This document shows positions 46,920-55,756 of a stretch of DNA of 64,000 bases, in pieces. The stretch is taken from assembly GCF_002770595.1 (NCBI RefSeq), contig NZ_CP022986.1:3162001-3226000 (forward strand). Direction: 5' to 3'. Under the pieces are notes generated by a model. That model was given only the letters and a program-made list of their open reading frames with translations. It did not search any database and was not told where the DNA came from. The position numbers and the translations under genes are program-made. Numbering within the stretch: position 1 is the stretch's first letter; every line of letters starts with the position of its first letter. This stretch comes from Chryseobacterium camelliae (GTDB lineage Bacteria > Bacteroidota > Bacteroidia > Flavobacteriales > Weeksellaceae).

Positions 46920-48542
46920 TTAAGAATACATCTTTTCCTTCAGTTCCTTTACTTTTTTATCAGCAAGGTATTCATCGTAGGTCATTTCCCTGTCGATGAT
47001 TCCTTTAGGCGTCAGTTCAATGATCCTGTTACAGACCGTGGATAACATTTCGTGGTCATGGGAGGCCAGTAAAAGGTTTCCTTTGAAGTTAGACAACGAG
47101 TTGTTCAAAGTCGTGATACTTTCAAGGTCCAGGTGGTTGGTAGGTTCATCCAGCAACAGCACATTCGCTTTCTGAAGCATCATCCTGCTGAACATACATC
47201 TCATTTTTTCACCTCCGGAAAGAACTTTACATGACTTTAAAGCTTCGTCCCCTGAGAAAAGCATTCTTCCCAGGAATCCTCTCATAAATTCCTCATGACG
47301 TTCTTCATCGTTTTTCGTGAACTGTCTCAGCCAGTCTACCAAGCTTAAATCTTCCTGGAAGAAATGGGTGTTGTCTAAAGGCATATGCGACTGAGTTGTA
47401 GTGACACCCCAGGCAACATTTCCTTTGTCTGCTGCAACATTTCCTGCCAGAATTTCGAAAAATTCCGTAATTGCCAGTGAATTCTTAGACAGCACAGCAA
47501 CTTTATCACCTTTCTTAAGGTTTAAATCGATGTTCGAGAACAACAGTTCTCCGTCTTTTGTTTTCTCAAGACCTTTTACATCCAGAATCTGATCTCCTGC
47601 TTCTCTTTCCATTTCGAAAATAATGGCAGGGTACCTTCTGGAAGTAGGTTTGATGTCGTCAATATTCAGCTTGTCGATCATTTTCTTTCTTGCGGTAGCC
47701 TGCTTGGCTTTCGCTACGTTGGAACTGAATCGAGCAATGAAATCCTGAAGTTCTTTTTTCTTTTCTTCTGCTTTTTTATTGGCCTGTGCCCTCTGTTTGG
47801 TGGCCAGCTGGGAAGCCTGGTACCAGAAAGAGTAGTTACCGGTGTACAGGTTCAGTTTTGCATAATCAAGGTCACCGATGTGGGTACATACGGTATCCAG
47901 GAAGTGACGGTCGTGGGATACTACGATCACCGTATTCTCATAATCGGCAAGGAAATCTTCCAGCCATGAAATGGTTTCGATGTCAAGGTCGTTGGTAGGC
48001 TCATCCAGGATCAGTACATCCGGATTTCCGAAAAGTGCCTGGGCAAGAAGGACCTTTACCTTATCCTTGTTCTCCAGCTCATTCATCATCTGCCAGTGCA
48101 TATCATCTTTAATTCCTACATTGGAAAGCATGGTCTGTGCGTCAGATTCGGCAGTCCATCCACCCATTTCATCATAAATAACGCCTAACTCGCCAGCCTT
48201 GATCCCGTCTTCATCAGAGAAATCTTCTTTGGCGTATAAAGCGTCCATTTCCTCTTTTATCTCAAATAACTTCTTATTTCCTCTCAGAACCGCTTCAAGA
48301 ACGTTGTATTGGTCATAAGCAAAGTGATCCTGCTCCAGTACCGACATCCTTTTTCCCGGCTCCAGCGATACATGCCCTGTAGTCGGATCCTGCTTCCCTG
48401 TTAATATTTTAAGGAATGTAGATTTTCCTGCACCATTTGCTCCGATAATCCCGTAGCAGTTTCCTTTGGTAAACATAATGTTTACTTCATCAAAGAGAAC
48501 TCTTTTCCCGAATTGTAAAGATAAGTTAGATACTGTTAACAT
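46920..48542 (-). CDS. ABC-F family ATPase, YbiT-like, with degenerate second P-loop
   Basis: 540 residues and two nucleotide-binding domains, no membrane segments. NBD1 has Walker A GANGAGKS (34-41) and Walker B LILDEPTNDLD (177-187). NBD2 has signature LSGGEK (441-446) and Walker B LLLDEPTNHLD (462-472). Where NBD2 should carry its Walker A the sequence reads VAVLSKNSLAITEF (348-361) and lacks GKS/T. The NBD1 signature is also replaced (ELENKDKVK near 155-163), as in E. coli YbiT. ABC-F proteins of this group act on the ribosome during translation. Confidence 0.9.
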   Translation of the reverse strand: MLTVSNLSLQFGKRVLFDEVNIMFTKGNCYGIIGANGAGKSTFLKILTGKQDPTTGHVSLEPGKRMSVLEQDHFAYDQYNVLEAVLRGNKKLFEIKEEMDALYAKEDFSDEDGIKAGELGVIYDEMGGWTAESDAQTMLSNVGIKDDMHWQMMNELENKDKVKVLLAQALFGNPDVLILDEPTNDLDIETISWLEDFLADYENTVIVVSHDRHFLDTVCTHIGDLDYAKLNLYTGNYSFWYQASQLATKQRAQANKKAEEKKKELQDFIARFSSNVAKAKQATARKKMIDKLNIDDIKPTSRRYPAIIFEMEREAGDQILDVKGLEKTKDGELLFSNIDLNLKKGDKVAVLSKNSLAITEFFEILAGNVAADKGNVAWGVTTTQSHMPLDNTHFFQEDLSLVDWLRQFTKNDEERHEEFMRGFLGRMLFSGDEALKSCKVLSGGEKMRCMFSRMMLQKANVLLLDEPTNHLDLESITTLNNSLSNFKGNLLLASHDHEMLSTVCNRIIELTPKGIIDREMTYDEYLADKKVKELKEKMYS

Positions 48543-48562
48543 ATAGTTTTGTAAATTTGGCG

Positions 48563-48570
48563 CAAAAATA
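48563..48570 (-). promoter_or_regulatory. Putative -7 box of the ABC-F gene
   Basis: Minus-strand TATTTTTG, exact TAnnTTTG, about 20 bases before the ATG. No TTG at the -33 position. Confidence 0.5.
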
Positions 48571-48665
48571 CGAAAAGAATTTGGGTAAATCGTAATAATG
48601 TAATAGTCAAGTTTTTAAATGAGCCGTATTTTTCATATATTTCATTAAAGAAATTTTTTAGGATC

Positions 48666-49124
48666 ATGAAGATTGAAAAGACAGTCAGTATAGTCAACAG
48701 AAGAGCCCGTTTCGAGTATGAAATTCTTGAGGAAATGGAAGCAGGGATGGTTTTAACCGGTACGGAAATAAAATCTTTACGGTCTTCCAAAGCATCGATT
48801 GCAGAGTCCTTCTGTCAGTTTATAGACGGGGAATTGTACATCATTAACATGATGATAGATGAATATAAATTAGGCACTTTTTACAACCACAAAACAAAAA
48901 GGGAACGGAAATTGCTGTTGCACAAAAAAGAATTACAGAAGCTTGAAAAGAAACTGAAGGATGCAGGGAACACCATAATACCCCTTAAGTTATACATTAA
49001 TGACAGGGGAAAAGCTAAGGTGCTAATTGCACTCGGAAGGGGTAAAAAACTCTATGATAAAAGGGAAAGCATAAAAGATAGAGAAAATAAACGGAACCTC
49101 GACAGAGTATTAAAGAAAAGTTAA
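48666..49124 (+). CDS. smpB: SsrA-binding protein SmpB
   Basis: 152 residues. The motifs GMVLTGTEIKSLRSSKASIA and LLLHKKEL, and the basic tail DKRESIKDRENKRNLDR, are diagnostic. SmpB brings tmRNA to stalled ribosomes. No tmRNA gene was recognised in this window. Confidence 0.97.
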   Translation: MKIEKTVSIVNRRARFEYEILEEMEAGMVLTGTEIKSLRSSKASIAESFCQFIDGELYIINMMIDEYKLGTFYNHKTKRERKLLLHKKELQKLEKKLKDAGNTIIPLKLYINDRGKAKVLIALGRGKKLYDKRESIKDRENKRNLDRVLKKS

Positions 49125-49140
49125 AATTCAGCTGAAAAAC

Positions 49141-49172
49141 TTTGTGTATAAAGAAAAATTATATTTATTTTG
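49141..49172 (+). promoter_or_regulatory. Promoter of the OmpA-family gene
   Basis: TTTG at 49141-49144, a 20-base spacer and TTATTTTG at 49165-49172, one mismatch from TAnnTTTG. It lies about 30 bases before the ATG at 49202. Confidence 0.6.
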
Positions 49173-49201
49173 CATTATCAATTATTTAATCATTTAATTC
49201 T

Positions 49202-50686
49202 ATGAAAAATCTAAAATTAGGAATTTCAGCATTGGCGCTTACTGTGGCCTCTACTGTATTCGCACAGACTACCAACAATCCGTGGTTGATCGGGGTTGGT
49301 GCTCATGCGGAAAACCATATGGCGCAGAGAAACAACTTCAGTAATACGTTCTCTGCTAACAATCTTACGAAGACAATGTTCAACGTGAACAACTTCTCTA
49401 TTACACCTCCGCTATCTAAACTTACCGTAGCAAGAAACGTTGCTAAAGGTTTCGTAGTAGACTGGCAGACTTCCGTAGGGAACGTTGAGAACAAAAGATT
49501 CAATATGGGGAAAGAATTCTTCCTTATGACAGGTCTTGGTTTACAGGCTAAAGCAGCAGGTATCCTTTGGAACGAAGAATCTTGGTTTGATCCTTACTTA
49601 AGAGTAGGTGCCAACTACCTGAGACACGATTACACGTCGCTTACATTCCCTAGAATGGATGCTAACGGTTATATGGTGCCTAACGGTGACAATGGTAACG
49701 AAAACGGTAAAGCAAACTTCTTTACAGTTTCTACCGGTGCAGGAGCTAACTTCTGGGTAACGAAAAACTTCGGTCTAGGTATCCAGGGAGATTATGTTTC
49801 CACTCCTGGAGACAAGTCTAACGTTGCTAACTTCTGGCAGGCTTCTGCTTCCCTATTATTCAGATTCGGAAACAGAGACAGAGATAAAGATGGTATTTTA
49901 GATAAAGATGACTTATGTCCTGATACTCCGGGATTACCAGAATTCCAGGGATGTCCTGATACAGACGGTGACGGAGTTCCAGATAAAGACGATCAATGTC
50001 CAGATGTAGCTGGTCCAGTTGAAAACAACGGTTGTCCTTGGCCAGATACAGACGGTGACGGTGTAATCGATAAAGATGACGCTTGTCCTACAGTTGCAGG
50101 TCCTGCAGAAAACAACGGTTGTCCTTGGCCAGATACAGACGGTGACGGTATCTTAGATAAAGATGATGCTTGTCCTACTGTTCCAGGTCTTCCAGAATAC
50201 AACGGATGTCCTAAGCCTAAGAGTGTATCTGCTACTGAAATTGAAGAAAACTTCAGAAGCGTTTACTTCGACTTCAACAAAGCTACTATCAAGCCTGAAT
50301 CTAAACCAGCATTGGATAAAGCTGCCGAAATCATCAAGAAAGATGGAGGTCACTATCTGTTAGAAGGTAGAACAGATGCTAAAGGTTCTGAGGTGTATAA
50401 CCTTAAATTATCTAGACAAAGAGCTGCTTCTGTAGTTGCTGCTTTAGATGCTAGAGGTGTTGATCCTAACGCTCTTAAATCTGTAGGTGTTGGTAAAGCT
50501 AAAGCTACTGTTCCTGCAACAGCTTCAGATGCTGAAAGACAAGCAGACAGAAAAGTAGTGGTAACAGCTATTGAAGATGATGCTCAATGGAACACAATGC
50601 AGAAGAAAGATTATGAAGATGAGCCGGTTAAAAAAGCTCCAGCTAAAAAAACTACTAAGAAAAAAGTAGTTAAAAAAAGAAAATAA
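49202..50686 (+). CDS. OmpA-family outer-membrane protein with thrombospondin type 3 repeats
   Basis: 494 residues. Signal peptide ends at TVFAQ (22). An N-terminal beta-barrel (about 25-220) is followed by four calcium-binding-type TSP3 repeats, each like DTDGDGVIDKDDACP, in about 230-325. The OmpA peptidoglycan-binding domain follows (about 340-450) with VYFDFNKATIKPES and NLKLSRQRAASV. The last 30 residues are rich in Lys, Ala and Pro, unusual for this family. Codon use (many GCT, GGT, TCT) looks like that of the ribosomal genes, suggesting an abundant protein. Confidence 0.92.
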   Translation: MKNLKLGISALALTVASTVFAQTTNNPWLIGVGAHAENHMAQRNNFSNTFSANNLTKTMFNVNNFSITPPLSKLTVARNVAKGFVVDWQTSVGNVENKRFNMGKEFFLMTGLGLQAKAAGILWNEESWFDPYLRVGANYLRHDYTSLTFPRMDANGYMVPNGDNGNENGKANFFTVSTGAGANFWVTKNFGLGIQGDYVSTPGDKSNVANFWQASASLLFRFGNRDRDKDGILDKDDLCPDTPGLPEFQGCPDTDGDGVPDKDDQCPDVAGPVENNGCPWPDTDGDGVIDKDDACPTVAGPAENNGCPWPDTDGDGILDKDDACPTVPGLPEYNGCPKPKSVSATEIEENFRSVYFDFNKATIKPESKPALDKAAEIIKKDGGHYLLEGRTDAKGSEVYNLKLSRQRAASVVAALDARGVDPNALKSVGVGKAKATVPATASDAERQADRKVVVTAIEDDAQWNTMQKKDYEDEPVKKAPAKKTTKKKVVKKRK

Positions 50687-50706
50687 TCAAGTTTTCTAAA
50701 TAATAG

Positions 50707-50738
50707 ATACCTCCAAGTTTTTGGAGGTATTTTTTTTT
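50707..50738 (+). terminator. Terminator after the OmpA-family gene
   Basis: ATACCTCCAA pairs with TTGGAGGTAT around GTTT, followed by eight T. Confidence 0.92.
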
Positions 50739-50752
50739 CATAGACTTTTAGT

Positions 50753-50760
50753 TATTTTTG
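50753..50760 (+). promoter_or_regulatory. Putative -7 box of the YebC-family gene
   Basis: TATTTTTG, exact match, 20 bases before the ATG at 50780. The expected -33 position falls in the preceding terminator T run and has no TTG. Confidence 0.45.
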
Positions 50761-50779
50761 TTAAAAATTATACATAGAA

Positions 50780-51520
50780 ATGGGAAGAGCATTTGAATAT
50801 AGAAAAGCTTCTAAAATGGCCCGCTGGGACAAGATGGCCAAAACATTCTCCAAAATAGGTAAAGACATTGCCTTAGCAGTAAAGGCAGGAGGTCCGGATC
50901 CTGAATCCAATCCTGCGCTGAGAAGATGCATCCAGAATGCGAAAGGGGCCAACATGCCGAAAGACAATGTAGAAAGAGCCATAAAAAAAGCAAGCGGTGC
51001 AGATGCTGAAAATTATGAAGAGGTAACTTATGAAGGATACGGACAGGGAGGTGTTGCATTTTTTGTTGAATGCACCACCAATAATACCACCAGGACAGTA
51101 GCCAACGTAAGAGCGGTTTTCAATAAATTCGACGGTAACCTCGGAAAGAATGGGGAACTTGCCTTTATCTTTGACCGAAAAGGGATTTTTACCATCGACC
51201 TGGCTCAGATCAAAATGGATTGGGATGAGTTCGAAATGGAGATGATCGACGGTGGAGCAGAAGATGTGGAAAAAGATGAAGAAGAAGTAATGATTACCAC
51301 GGCATTTGAAGATTTCGGATCACTGTCGCACAAGCTGGATGAACTGGGCATCGAAGCCAAGAGTGCTGAGTTGCAGAGAATCCCTAATATTACGAAAGAA
51401 GTAACGGAGGAACAGTTCAGGGCCAATATGAAAATGCTTGAGCGCTTTGAGGAAGATGATGATGTACAGAACGTGTACCATAATATGGAGATCACTGAAG
51501 ATATGATGAGCGCCTTGTAA
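50780..51520 (+). CDS. YebC/PmpR family protein
   Basis: 246 residues. The start MGRAFEYRKASKMARWDKMA and the blocks GGPDPESNPALRRCIQNAKG and ANMPKDNVERAIKKA are characteristic of the family. Members were annotated as transcriptional regulators, and recent work on relatives points to a role in translation of polyproline stretches. I cannot tell which role applies here. Full length, monocistronic. Confidence 0.93.
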   Translation: MGRAFEYRKASKMARWDKMAKTFSKIGKDIALAVKAGGPDPESNPALRRCIQNAKGANMPKDNVERAIKKASGADAENYEEVTYEGYGQGGVAFFVECTTNNTTRTVANVRAVFNKFDGNLGKNGELAFIFDRKGIFTIDLAQIKMDWDEFEMEMIDGGAEDVEKDEEEVMITTAFEDFGSLSHKLDELGIEAKSAELQRIPNITKEVTEEQFRANMKMLERFEEDDDVQNVYHNMEITEDMMSAL

Positions 51521-51576
51521 AAATATAATATAGCATTCATATACAGTTAATTTTCAATTAGTTTCTTTGCATAAGT

Positions 51577-52404
51577 ATGAAAAGAAACGTTGAATTAGTT
51601 GTGATATCGGATGTTCATTTGGGAACTTATGGATGTAAGGCTAAAGAGTTACTGAGGTATCTTAATTCCATTCAGCCCGGTACGCTGATACTGAACGGTG
51701 ATATCATAGATATCTGGCAATTCAAAAAGTCTTACTTCCCTAAGCCACATCTGAAAGTCATTAAAAAAATACTTTCGCTTGCTACTAAAAGCACAGATGT
51801 ATACTACATTACCGGAAACCATGACGAGATGTTCCGGAAATTCACCGATTTCGAATTAGGCAAACTTAAGGTATGCAATAAGCTTTGCCTCACCATCAAC
51901 CATAAAAAGACCTGGATTTTCCACGGGGATGTTTTCGATGCCTCAGTACAGCATTCCAAATGGATTGCCAAGCTGGGAGGAAAAGGATATGACTTGCTGA
52001 TTGTAATCAACAATGTAGTCAATTGGTTCCTGGAACGGATGGGACGGGAAAAATATTCATTCTCAAAGAAAATCAAAAACAATGTAAAGAAAGCGGTTAA
52101 ATATATTGGGGATTTTGAGCTTACCGCTTCAGAACTGGCTATAGACAACCATTATGATTATGTGATCTGCGGGCATATCCACCAGCCTCAGATGCGTGAA
52201 GTCGTTAATAAGAAGGGATCATGTGTGTATCTTAATTCCGGGGACTGGATCGAAAACCTCTCTGCTCTTGAATATCATAACGGTGAATGGAATATCTTTC
52301 ATTATGAAGAACATAAACACCTGCTAAAAGATGATGTTCATGATGAAATCCAGGATATCAATAGTGCAGAGTTAATGAAAATCGTAACCAGCTTTTCCTC
52401 ATGA
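51577..52404 (+). CDS. LpxH-like UDP-2,3-diacylglucosamine diphosphatase / metallophosphoesterase
   Basis: 275 residues. Binuclear metal motifs in order: SDVHLG (D12, H14), GDIID (D42), GNHD (N81, H82), HGD (H116) and GHIHQPQ (H200, H202). The arrangement matches the calcineurin-like LpxH group that hydrolyses UDP-2,3-diacylglucosamine in lipid A synthesis; some relatives act on other substrates. The stop overlaps the next start by 4 bases, so it works with the glycosyltransferase-like gene downstream. Confidence 0.8.
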   Translation: MKRNVELVVISDVHLGTYGCKAKELLRYLNSIQPGTLILNGDIIDIWQFKKSYFPKPHLKVIKKILSLATKSTDVYYITGNHDEMFRKFTDFELGKLKVCNKLCLTINHKKTWIFHGDVFDASVQHSKWIAKLGGKGYDLLIVINNVVNWFLERMGREKYSFSKKIKNNVKKAVKYIGDFELTASELAIDNHYDYVICGHIHQPQMREVVNKKGSCVYLNSGDWIENLSALEYHNGEWNIFHYEEHKHLLKDDVHDEIQDINSAELMKIVTSFSS

Positions 52405-53372
52405 AAATCCTGTACGCATTTCAGGGCACCGGAAACGGACACATGGCAAGAGCTCAGGAAATAGTTCCTATCCTTAAAAAATATGCCTCCGTAGATACGC
52501 TGATCAGCGGACACCAGTCACAGTTGAAGGCTGATTTTGAAATTACCTTTCAGTACAGCGGAATTTCATTGCTGTATAATAAGTCCGGCGGCCTGTCATA
52601 CTTTAAAACCCTAACCGGGAATAATTTTCTTGAAGCAGCCCGGGTGATCCGTTCTCTGGATCTTTCCGGATATGACCTCATCATCAATGATTTTGAACCG
52701 TTAACAAGCTGGATATGTAAGCTGAAGGGATTTCCTATGGTCGGGCTCAGCCATCAGGCTTCCATGAGCTTTAAAGAAACGCCCAAGCCGCGAAAAAAAG
52801 ACTTTTTCGGGGAACTGGTCCTTCAATACTACGCTCCGTTCAGAAAGCGGATCGGCTTCCATTTTGAATCCTATCATGCCGACATTAAAAAACCAGTTAT
52901 CAGAAAGAAAATAAGGAATCTCCAGCCTGACAAAAAAGGGTATTACCTGGTTTACCTTCCGAGCTATTCTGATGAAAATATCATCGGTATCCTGAAGGAT
53001 ATTCCTGCACAATGGAAAGTATTTTCACGGTATGCCCCGCAGGCATTTACAATAGGGAATATTGACGTATTCCCTATTGATGAACAGCAATACCTGAAAT
53101 ATTTTGAAAGCTGCAACGGTATTTTATGCAATGCAGGATTTGAAACACCCGCAGAAGCACTTTTCATGGATAAAAAATTATTTGTTATCCCAATCCATAA
53201 CCAGTACGAACAGGAATGCAATGCCTGTGCACTGGATAAAATGGGAATCCCTAATTCCAAAGTATTAAAGGAACAGGAAATAAGAGACTGGGTAGCCTCT
53301 GATTTTCATTATCAAGTGGATTATCCGGACAATATAGAAGAAATACTGTTGCAGGAAGTATTAGGCAGATAA
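52401..53372 (+). CDS. Glycosyltransferase-like protein (MurG-type fold, TIGR00661-like)
   Basis: 323 residues. The N-terminal GTGNGHMARAQEIVPIL glycine loop resembles the MurG/GT28 GxGxGHxxR motif. The C-terminal half has NGILCNAGFETPAEALFMDK and PIHNQYEQECNACALDKMG, the nucleotide-sugar binding pattern of GT-B enzymes. Substrates are unknown. Coupled to the LpxH-like gene (ATGA overlap), which hints at glycosylation of a lipid or LPS-related product (inference). It converges on the GNAT gene, overlapping it by 12 bases. Confidence 0.75.
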   Translation: MKILYAFQGTGNGHMARAQEIVPILKKYASVDTLISGHQSQLKADFEITFQYSGISLLYNKSGGLSYFKTLTGNNFLEAARVIRSLDLSGYDLIINDFEPLTSWICKLKGFPMVGLSHQASMSFKETPKPRKKDFFGELVLQYYAPFRKRIGFHFESYHADIKKPVIRKKIRNLQPDKKGYYLVYLPSYSDENIIGILKDIPAQWKVFSRYAPQAFTIGNIDVFPIDEQQYLKYFESCNGILCNAGFETPAEALFMDKKLFVIPIHNQYEQECNACALDKMGIPNSKVLKEQEIRDWVASDFHYQVDYPDNIEEILLQEVLGR

Positions 53373-53651
53373 AAAGACATCCTCTACATCGTGCATTCTT
53401 TTCATGACTGCTCTGGCATAGGAACAGTGCGGGTACACCTTCCACTGGTTTTCACGTGCAAATTTAATGGCTTCTTCCACCAGGAATTTGCCCATTCCCC
53501 TTCCTTCAAATTCAGGATGAACCAAAACAAAGGAAATAACCAGTCTGTTCTGCTCAGGAAAAACGGTATAGGTGAGCCTTCCTACTTCTTTTATGTCATT
53601 ATTAAGCGTGATAACCCCGCCATTGCCTGATTTGTTATTTTCGGTTCTCAT
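53361..53651 (-). CDS. Small GNAT-like N-acetyltransferase (YjdJ type)
   Basis: 96 residues. The acetyl-CoA loop motif VHPEFEGRGMGKFLVEEAIK and the C-terminal YPHCSYARAVMKR fit the short Acetyltransf_CG family, whose members have a conserved Cys and Gly near the active site. Substrate unknown. Its 3' end overlaps the convergent glycosyltransferase-like gene by 12 bases. Confidence 0.85.
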   Translation of the reverse strand: MRTENNKSGNGGVITLNNDIKEVGRLTYTVFPEQNRLVISFVLVHPEFEGRGMGKFLVEEAIKFARENQWKVYPHCSYARAVMKRMHDVEDVFLSA

Positions 53652-53711
53652 ATCTATTTTTCATTTAAAATACAAAAACTGCACCGGGAAAAGCCGCATG
53701 TGGTGAATTTT

Positions 53712-53990
53712 TAATGGTCAATGGTCAATCCGTTGCGCTGTCAATTTTATACTGGAAAGATTCACAATTGACTTGCGGAGCAAAATTCACGGTTGACTGA
53801 GGTTGTGAATGAGTCAATGATCAATCCGTTGCGCTGTCAATTTTATACTGGAAAGATTCACGATTGACTTGTGGAGGAAATTCACTGTTGACTGAGGTTA
53901 TGAATGAGTCAATGGTCAATCCGTTGCGCTGTCAATTTATGCTGGAAAGATTCACGATTGACTTGCGGAGAAATATTCACGATTCACATT
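53712..53990. repeat. Three tandem copies of a ~96-bp repeat
   Basis: The phrase TCAATCCGTTGCGCTGTCAA occurs at 53725, 53821 and 53916, so the period is 96 then 95 bases. Each copy goes on with a TTTAT(A/G)CTGGAAAGATTCAC block and ATTGACTTG. The third copy is truncated near 53990. Copies differ by a few bases. Each contains GTCAAT and ATTGAC in opposite orientation, so it can fold into a hairpin. It fills the gap between the GNAT start and the stop of the RDD gene and is non-coding. Confidence 0.92.
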
Positions 53991-53995
53991 CTTCA

Positions 53996-54745
53996 TCAGC
54001 TGTCTTTTCCGGTATAGTAATTATAGTCTTTGATGATGACATTGATAAACTGCCTTTCTGTCATTTTAGAATGGTCGATATCCAGTTTCAGGATGCTTTT
54101 TATTTTTTCGGAAAGCCTGTTGATCACCTGCCGGTCATCCGTGCGTACAGCCTTCAGGAAATTGTCTTTGATGATCCTCATATCGTTATCAGAGAGGGCA
54201 ATCACCTGAGGAAAAGAAGGAAGGTAATCTTCTTTCAGGTTTTCCAGGATCGTATGGGAAATATTGATGTTATTCTTAAGGGATATAACAGCTGTTCCGG
54301 CAGCCATATCCCCAAGGCGCTTGTTATCTTTGGAAACGATCATTGAGATCAGGCCGATAACGCCTGCAAAAGAAGTGTCGATCAGCCTGAAAACCCATCG
54401 GATCATATAATCACCGAAACTGGCCTGGTATCCGTCGATTTTCACCACCCGGATCTTCATCAGTTTTTTTCCCGGAGTCTGGCCTTCCATCAGGCTTTCC
54501 AGAACGACAGGATAGATATAGACCGGAAAGGTGAGGGCGATGTACACCGCTATGACAGACCATCGGTCCATCCCGGACAGTAAGCGTCCCAAACCGAGAA
54601 AGCCAAAGAAGACATACAGGATCACGATGATGTAAGCTACTTTGATCAGCAGGTCAATAATGAAGGCCAGCATCCTTTCTCCGACGCTGGCAATACTGAA
54701 ATTAATATTTACATTTTGTGAGGTATTAATCGCAATTTGAGACAT
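53996..54745 (-). CDS. RDD family membrane protein
   Basis: 249 residues from the ATG at 54745. The RDD domain occupies 20-150, starting SVGERMLAFIIDLLI with the R and D that name the family, and has about three membrane helices, followed by a C-terminal cytosolic part. The GQTPGKKLMKIRVVKIDG motif is typical. It is divergent from the spoIIM-like gene, with only 27 bases between starts, and belongs to the MoxR/DUF58 cluster. Function unknown; RDD proteins elsewhere are proposed transporters. Confidence 0.85.
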   Translation of the reverse strand: MSQIAINTSQNVNINFSIASVGERMLAFIIDLLIKVAYIIVILYVFFGFLGLGRLLSGMDRWSVIAVYIALTFPVYIYPVVLESLMEGQTPGKKLMKIRVVKIDGYQASFGDYMIRWVFRLIDTSFAGVIGLISMIVSKDNKRLGDMAAGTAVISLKNNINISHTILENLKEDYLPSFPQVIALSDNDMRIIKDNFLKAVRTDDRQVINRLSEKIKSILKLDIDHSKMTERQFINVIIKDYNYYTGKDS

Positions 54746-54772
54746 AATTTTTATTATTTTAGCCTTACAATT

Positions 54773-55756
54773 ATGAGAGAAGTTTATTTCATCAAACAAA
54801 ATAAAGAAAAATGGTTGGGAATTGAACAGGTTATTCAGGGGAAAGTCAAAAAAAATCCTGATGACCTCTCATCACTGTACATCAACCTGATTAACGACCT
54901 GTCTTTTGCCCAGACGTATTATCCCAAAAGCAACACTACCGTATACCTGAATCACCTTTCATCACAGATCTTTCAGAAAATCTACAAGACCCGGAGAATA
55001 GAACAGAACAGGATCACGTACTTCTTTGGTACTGAGGTGCCGTTGCTGGTGTACGAGTACAGAAGGTATCTCCTGTATGCTTTTCTGTTTTTTATTCTGT
55101 TTACCCTGATCGGGGTAGTATCTTCCATCTACGATAAAGACTTTGTGAATATCATCCTTGGGGAGGGCTACGTCAATGAAACTATTGAAAACATTAAGAA
55201 AGGGAATGCCGTCGGGGTATATCAGAGCGGATCTACATGGGGGAGCACCATAGGAATTATCTTCAACAATATCGGCGTAGGGGCCAAGCTATATATCTAC
55301 GGGATTTTTGCCGGGATAGGAACACTCTATCACCTGCTTTCGAACAGCGTAATGCTCGGGTCTTTTCAATACTTTTTTTATGATTACGGAGCTTTGAAGG
55401 ACAGCGCAAGAGGTATCTGGCTTCATGGCGTCTTTGAAATATTTTCTATGGTAGTGGAAGCTATGTGCGGCCTCATCCTGGGAGCATCCATCCTTTTTCC
55501 GAAGACATTTTCCCGGTTCCAGTCTTTTAAGAACGGCTTCAGGGATTCATTCAAAATATTTTTGAGTACAGTGCCTTTCACAGTATGTGCAGGAATTATT
55601 GAGGGGTATGTTACCAGGCATGCCCTGAAAATGCCTCTCGTTCTGAATCTGATCATTATTTTCGGTTCACTGGCTGTCATAGGTTTTTACTACTTCGTTT
55701 ACCCTTCTATTGTCAATAAAAAAATTAATCACTACATCCATGATGCAGTTGTATAA
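54773..55756 (+). CDS. SpoIIM (stage II sporulation protein M) family membrane protein
   Basis: 327 residues from the ATG at 54773. The helical N-terminal region (1-100) is followed by six or so membrane helices. The segment NNIGVGAKLYIYGIFAGIGT and the WLHGVFEIFSMVVEAMCGLI motif match the SpoIIM/DUF95 family. In Bacillus SpoIIM acts in engulfment, but this bacterium shows no sporulation genes, so its role here is different and unknown. First gene of the plus-strand arm of the cluster; overlaps the next gene by 17 bases. Confidence 0.85.
   Translation: MREVYFIKQNKEKWLGIEQVIQGKVKKNPDDLSSLYINLINDLSFAQTYYPKSNTTVYLNHLSSQIFQKIYKTRRIEQNRITYFFGTEVPLLVYEYRRYLLYAFLFFILFTLIGVVSSIYDKDFVNIILGEGYVNETIENIKKGNAVGVYQSGSTWGSTIGIIFNNIGVGAKLYIYGIFAGIGTLYHLLSNSVMLGSFQYFFYDYGALKDSARGIWLHGVFEIFSMVVEAMCGLILGASILFPKTFSRFQSFKNGFRDSFKIFLSTVPFTVCAGIIEGYVTRHALKMPLVLNLIIIFGSLAVIGFYYFVYPSIVNKKINHYIHDAVV

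Noticed and set aside
53864..54346. A 160-codon open frame on the plus strand
   Set aside because: It starts in the tandem repeats and runs antisense through the RDD gene, so it is a repeat-plus-shadow frame.
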